The position numbers and the translations under genes were made by a program. Under the pieces are notes generated by a model. That model was not told the DNA's origin, searched no databases, and saw only the letters and a program-made list of their open reading frames with translations. From positions 1 through 64,000 of the forward strand of contig CANNZV010000510.1 of NCBI GenBank assembly GCA_947561585.1: 64,000 nt of DNA, written 5' to 3'. Below are positions 58,497 through 64,000 of this stretch, piece by piece. Origin of the DNA: Caprella mutica (taxonomy: Eukaryota; Arthropoda; Malacostraca; Amphipoda; Caprellidae). Position 1 is the stretch's first letter. Each line of letters starts with the position of its first letter.

Positions 58497-59128
58497 ACCT
58501 TCGCAGAATGCGGGAAGGTCATATTTTCATCGGACTTTATTTTTTTTATTTATCTATTTATTTATTTATTTATTTATTTATCATCTTGTTATTCGCTTAA
58601 CTGAAAAAGTATTCAACGAAATTGCCTGAAATTTAGTGAAACGATTGGTCCATGTCCAGTGACTTGCTGCTAGAATTTTGGGAGCGACCCGGTCAAAGGT
58701 CAAGGTCATGGTCATTTATAATTCAAAAAGTATTGAACCATATTGCATGAAACTTGGTGGGCGATTGGTCAATATACATGAACCATTTTGTTAGATTTTG
58801 GGAGCGATCGGGTCAAAGTTCAAAGATCAAGGTCAAGGCCATTTGTAACTCAAAAACTCCAAAAGTATTCAATCAAATTGTCTGAAATTTGATGGGACGA
58901 TTGGTCAATGTCCAGGAACGATCTGGTAGAATTTTTGAAGAGATCCGGTTAAAGGTCAAGGTCAAGGTCATTTATAACTTGATAACTCAAAAAGTATTGT
59001 ATCATATATTGCATGAAACTTGGTGGGACGATTAGTTTTATCCAGTTAGCAGCTTCTTAAATTTTGGGAGTGAACGGACAAAGCGGAGGCGAAGGTATGC
59101 GCTCTACCGAGTGCACATAATCTAGTTT
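58497..59128 (+). mobile_element. AGGTCA-array element, copy 1
   Basis: About 630 bp starting ACCTTCGC and ending with GGCGAAGGTATGCGCTCTAC...ATCTAGTTT. ACCTTCGC near the start is inverse to GCGAAGGT near the end. Inside, a unit of about 125 bp repeats four times: GGTCAAAGGTCAAGGTCA, CATTTATAACTCAAAAAGTA, CATGAAACTTGGTGGGACGA, TTGGTCAAT. Class unknown; non-coding. Inserted between the halves of the 58.33-59.2 kb element. Confidence 0.8.
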
Positions 59129-59224
59129 CTTATAATCTTGTGGAAAAAGTAGGAAGGGCTTAGCAAAAAGTCTGATGGAAAGACTTAAAAAAAACCCTAC
59201 GTGTGTACGGACCTTTAAGAAAAA

Positions 59225-59582
59225 GTTACACTATCTGTAGCGGGATATATTATAAATGTAATGTTTTTCTTCTCCCATAACACTGACAACTTAGTTTATA
59301 TAGTTATTTAGTCATTCATTAAATTCAATGTTAAAATTTATCCCTGGACTTCCTTCCTCCGTACCTTGTTAAAGTGTCCATAATTTATCACAAAATCATT
59401 CGTATCTTGAACAATTTCAAATTCCATTATCACGTTAAATAATTTGGTTTATAATTCTATATTATTACATATCAAATTCTCATTGCAATATCATTGCCAG
59501 TGCACATCACAAATAACATTTGAATATCAGTATAAATAATTTCTACGATATCTGGTCCACTCCCCTTTTAATTTCTTATCGT
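59225..59582. other. AT-rich non-coding stretch
   Basis: Nothing recognised. Confidence 0.5.
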
Positions 59583-59801
59583 ATTTCCTGCCTGTTAAAG
59601 ATAAAGACTGGCAGGGATGACGTCACCAATGAGTTGTTCCAACTCTCACCATTTTCTTTTTACAGTTTTGTGTTCATTGGTACAAAGAACAAAGGAGTTT
59701 GTAGGATAAGAGTAAAGGATGTGATGTATTATCTACAGAGCCTTTGTTGCTCCTTTAACTCCTTCTGAGATTAATGTCAAACATAATTTACATTTGTTTT
59801 G
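59583..59801 (+). repeat. Mirror island A, right copy
   Basis: Reverse complement of 8899-9117, same length, 217 of 219 identical. The frame shared by both copies ends SLCCSFNSF. Confidence 0.9.
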
Positions 59802-59939
59802 TAACTACCTTTGATTTACGAGCTTAGCTTGAATGCAGAATTATTACCTTTGGAAATATTTTTTATCAAATTAAGGCGGCAAAAAAAAAATTGAGACAGA
59901 ATTTTTTTAAATTAATGTAGATATGAAGTTAAGGTATGG

Positions 59940-60062
59940 AATATTTTTCTTCTTTTCTATGAAATTTTCCTACTTTTCTATGATATTTTCCTACTTTTCT
60001 ATGATATTTTCCTACTTTTCTATGATATTTTCCTACTTTTCTATAATATTTTCCTACTTTTC
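59940..60062 (+). repeat. 21-bp minisatellite, about 6 copies
   Basis: Unit near TTTTCTATGATATTTTCCTAC. The FSYFSMI-type frame is a by-product. Confidence 0.9.
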
Positions 60063-60064
60063 AC

Positions 60065-61079
60065 TAATTTCCAGTCCATACCATTTTGAGGGTTTGACAG
60101 CTGCATCTGATATTCATGGAGGGAATTTTTCTTCGTCAGTTTGACGAAATGTGGACAGTGCAAAAATTCTTCCTGCAAAGCATTGAAAGCAACCGATGAA
60201 TTATTAGAGAGTAAAATGTGATATCATGGCAATATTTTGAAGGCAAGTCTCGAATAAAGTTTATAAATGAAATAAAACTTCAGTAACTTAAATAAATGGA
60301 ATAATGTTTTAACTTGGTGTGCAACAGAATATTCAGTGAGATATCATTATGTTTCATGTTTGAAATAATATTTAAAATATATACAGTATATTTAATGTAT
60401 AAAAAATAATAATTTGTGTTCCATGAAATGTTATTATTTCATATATACATACAATAAACATTTTTCAATCTACTTGCGATGTTGAAACATATAACAAACA
60501 AGTAATTAAAATTGGTTTACTAAACTTCATTGATATATTACAATAAACTTCTATGTGAAATGATATTGTAGATTTCTAATAAATTTTATAATTAAAATCT
60601 ACCAATACATTATAAAAGTAGAAAGATCCTTTCCTTTTGTATTCATGAATTTATATTCCAAAAGTTAAAAAAATATTACTGGAAACATCTAAATGAAATC
60701 AAAATACCTTTTTACTAATTCAGTATTTTCTTTCTTCAATCTGTATTGCAATCATTAAATATTAATAATTAAATATAGTATTAATTTATTTTGTCTGTTT
60801 TATATTAACTCTTTGGGATCAAAATTCCCTTTTCTAATGAGACGAAACTCTCTCGAAAGAAATCGCTGTAGACTTACAATGAATATAACAGAGGATGGTT
60901 ATTTAAAGTCTTTATTGAATTGCTAGTCTATATAAATAATGCGGTTTGATTGCTATTCTTCTTATTTGGTAATGTGTCTCAATCAATAGTACTGTTATTT
61001 AGTTATAGTCTAGCTAACGTATAGACTATAACTACAATATTACACCATAGTTACATAATAACTTCTGTGTATAATATTT
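60065..61079. other. AT-rich stretch with one hairpin
   Basis: TTATAGTCTA and TAGACTATAA pair across nine bases near 60999-61030. Nothing else. Confidence 0.5.
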
Positions 61080-61666
61080 ACCTTCGCAATCTTGCAGAAG
61101 GTTATATTTTCATCGGAATTTATTTATTTATTTATCTTCTTATTATTCGCTTAACTGAAAAAGTGTTCAACCAAATTGCCTGAAATTTGGTGAAACGATT
61201 GGTCCATTTCTAGTGACCTGCTGCTAGTCTTTTGGGAGTGACCCGGTCAAAGGTCAAGGTCACGGTCATTTATAACTCAAAAAGTATAGAACCACATTGC
61301 ATGAAACTTGGTGGAACGATTGGTCAATATGCAGGAACAATTTTGATAGATTTTGGGAGTGATTGGGTCAAAGGTTAAAGATCAAGGTCAAGGCATTTTG
61401 TAACTCAAAAAGTATTCAACCAAATTGTCTGAAATTTGATGGGACGATTTGTCAATGTCCAGGATCGATCTGGTAGAATTTTGGAAGCAATCCGATCAAA
61501 GGTCAAGGTCAAGGTTATTTATAACTCAAAAGTATTGTACCATATTGCATGAAACTTGGTGGGACGATTGGTCAATATGCAGTTAGCAGTTTCCTCAATT
61601 TTGGGAGAGAACGGGTCAAAGTGGAGCCGAAGGTATGCGCTCTACCGAGTGCACATAATCTAGTTT
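61080..61666 (+). mobile_element. AGGTCA-array element, copy 2
   Basis: Same start, internal units and end as copy 1, with scattered substitutions and small gaps; same orientation. Flanks differ from those of copy 1, which confirms the element ends. Confidence 0.85.
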
Positions 61667-61669
61667 ATT

Positions 61670-63840
61670 CTATTATGAATGATTTTTGGTCTTCATGAAA
61701 ATTATAAAAATAAATTTACAAAAATATAATTTTTCAAATTGATAAAAATTGTTCAAATAAATTATTGCAGCAGTAAAGATTCGTCTATATTTAATTTCCA
61801 TTTTCTAAATTTATTTAGACAATTGATAAATTATCTATACACTTTCGTCCACAATGGTAGGTACAATTTATTCCTTTTATTAAGTGATTTATATTATTTT
61901 CAGTATGACGAATGGCAGCAGTCATGAAAGTAATAGAGAGGTCATACCAACCCATCAATATAAATGATGGTGTAGATTAGCCCCTTTATTCCAATGAGCT
62001 GAAGGATAGCTATTCGTAATGTAAATTGACATTGTACACGAATGTATAAGAAGCAGTATTACACGGATTATATGGATTCATATTACTGAATACAAGTTAT
62101 GAGGATCTGGTAAATGATAAATCTTTATCGCATGACTAAATTACATAATATATGTTCAACATGCATAAACCTATTATAATAAATTGTACCTATTATAATT
62201 AATTGCAAGCCCATTCATTAGCAAAGTGAAATATGACATATTGTTATACATGTGTACGATGTATAGATAAAATATATAGTCTCAGAAAAAAAGTATACAT
62301 ATTCTCCTATCTAATATAGGGAACAGTCTATCAAATTTAAACCTTTTTAAATTTGATGGTCAAATTCAATTATGAATTAATTAATTATAGTCACACCAAT
62401 GGTGCTATAATTGAGTAAGCAATTACATAGAATTGAGAATTTATGCTTTGACTATATATTGACAGAACGTCTTTTAACAATCGTTTTTTTATTGATGGTA
62501 ATATGTATAAAATTTTAATAACTAAACTTCTAAAATAAATTTAAATACACATTTTAAATTGATTATTTACAGTAGAGCGAAAACTCTCTACAGCCAAAAA
62601 ATACAATAGAAGTAAATTGCACCTTCAGATTCGAATATAGGGCAAATGACAGTACTCGGACATACATATAATTAGGCTAACCGTTCTCGAAAAGTGCTGG
62701 TGTTAATTAACATAGGACATGATAGACTAGAAAATTTTAAAGGTGAGATTAGTTTATGAGCTTTAACACTCACTTTCCGAGTACTGTGAGTGTCCTTAAT
62801 GAGATGTCACTCCATAGCTAATTTAAAATATAAATTTCTTCTTGTTTCTAGTTCTCAATATATTCTTCATATATTAACTTTCACAATTTAGATGAGTCAT
62901 CAATAGCATGCCAACGACTCCTTCCAAGACACGGGATGACTCGTTTGTTCCCCGATGAACACTCTTCTTCTTCTGAATCACATCCAATCATCACATGATC
63001 AGCTAATGCTGTAATATATAGCAAGATGAGACGGACAATAAATTGCCCCGCTACTCATACCAATCTGATTAGTGGGTGCTAATAAATACCTATTATCCTG
63101 ATCAACTTTCTACTCATTCTATAGGATGTTATTTACAGATGAAGATGTAGATGCACCAACTACAATCTTGAGCTTTGTCCTAAAGTACGGAAAAGAAGGA
63201 ACGATCGCTACTGATTCTTTTCTTTAATTGATATACAAAGACATATTATATCTATTTTATACTATTTAAGTTTAGAAAAAAATTCATATCCTTTTATTTG
63301 AAAATATCGATTGCAACCTACAAATGACAATAAGAGTAAAAATGATTTGGTTTATTGTATATAAATGATGATGGTTATTATTGATCTAAATAAAATATAA
63401 TTATCGCGAATTTTACTATCACAAGATGGTACTACTATTACAAAAAATATCACACTATTTAACTATCTATATCAATATTTTCTCGTGCTAATCCGTTGCA
63501 ATAATTAGCTCATAATCTAACGGATGCTAAGAAGGGTTTAATCTACGCAGAGGAAAATTTATGGATATGAATCCATAGAAGATAAAGTGGGGGGCTTCTT
63601 CTTGATCATCTTTGGCCCCACCATAATTTTGTTTCTGGAGTACAATTTGACCGGATAAAATATACCATGAAATAATTCACGATAGGAAAGGAAATAAATA
63701 GAAAGGTAATCAACTAATCATGATTATATTGTGGTATGTTTTTATATAATTACTTCAATATAATTAAGCATGTACCTTCTTTCTCTTAGATTTAGAAAAT
63801 AGATAAATTTATTATAAATAATCGAAAATAATAATATGGT
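61670..63840. other. AT-rich stretch
   Basis: Contains a hairpin ATCAAATTTAAA/TTTAAATTTGAT at 62333-62360 and the TIR element at 62648. No gene supported. Confidence 0.5.
62648..62795. mobile_element. Small TIR element, CTCACAGTACTCGGA family
   Basis: GACAGTACTCGGA at the left is inverse to TTTCCGAGTACTGTGAG at the right. Related ends occur at 8671-8779 and 44533. Confidence 0.6.
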
Positions 63841-63845
63841 AAACT

Positions 63846-63923
63846 CCTAGTTCAGTTGACCCTTGGATAGGGTGAACCATGGACAACTCTACCTAGAGTA
63901 GTCCATGGGTCAACTAAACTAGG
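63846..63923. mobile_element. Short palindromic MITE
   Basis: The outer arms CCTAGTTCAGTTGACCC and GGGTCAACTAAACTAGG pair with one mismatch. The inner arms CCATGGAC...ACTCTA and AGAGT...GTCCATGG pair as well. Confidence 0.75.
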
Positions 63924-64000
63924 AAGCGGGTATATAAATCCTATATTATAGCGTTGAACAATAAAATATAAGTTCAAATTATTTTATGATATCATGACAG

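Larger units (their letters stand above)
58333..59218. mobile_element. TIR element split by a nested insertion
   Basis: The left half (58333-58413) contains GGACCATACACACGTA, TTTTTTAAGTC, GCTAAGC and CCCACTTTTTCCAC. The same blocks appear inverted and in mirror order at 59130-59218 (GTGGAAAAAGTAGG, GCTTAGC, GACTTAAAAAA, TACGTGTGTACGGACC). The halves are separated by a small palindrome and the AGGTCA element. Confidence 0.75.

Overview
The window is AT-rich, gene-poor animal DNA, most likely from an insect. The signs are decayed Tc1/mariner transposases, Penelope-like retroelement fragments, a LINE, many palindromic MITEs and several minisatellites. No operon, CRISPR, tRNA or rRNA gene was seen. 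No complete host gene can be supported. The best host-gene trace is an exon-like segment at 54726-54786: a signal-peptide-like start followed by a strong splice donor. Much of the window may therefore be intron or intergenic DNA.

Layout: 1-232 Penelope-like GIY-YIG fragment; 240-1815 two abutting minisatellites; 3.2-8.8 kb small palindromes plus 33-bp and 23-bp arrays; 11.76-13.13 kb foldback-like element; 13.2-15.84 kb three minisatellites; 20.10-20.81 kb hAT-like non-autonomous element with 8-bp target duplication; 24.39-28.50 kb nearly full-length LINE; 28.7-30.2 kb two TIR elements; 31.9-33.3 kb and 42.5-43.8 kb two more foldback-like elements; 41.4, 45.6-46.1 and 57.9-58.35 kb broken Tc1/mariner transposases; 47.3-47.6 kb and 58.3-59.2 kb nested elements; 53.95-54.2 kb second Penelope-like fragment; 58.5-59.1 and 61.08-61.67 kb two copies of an element carrying arrays of AGGTCA half-sites.

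The LINE is the main object. A 14-bp target duplication fixes its ends. Its first nucleotide is also the first nucleotide of P1 of what folds as an HDV-like self-cleaving ribozyme. It encodes an APE-type endonuclease, a reverse transcriptase and a tail of zinc fingers broken by poly-G runs. The coding strand is strongly depleted in C, and many of the C-rich patches lie in perfect or near-perfect local inverted repeats, several of them over catalytic motifs.

The second unexpected signal is a set of four sequence islands near 9.0, 10.3, 13.8 and 16.4 kb. All recur inverted, in mirror order, near 59.7, 56.5, 55.5 and 52.0 kb. Three of the pairs are 96-99% identical with no gaps, while no similarity was noticed in their flanks.
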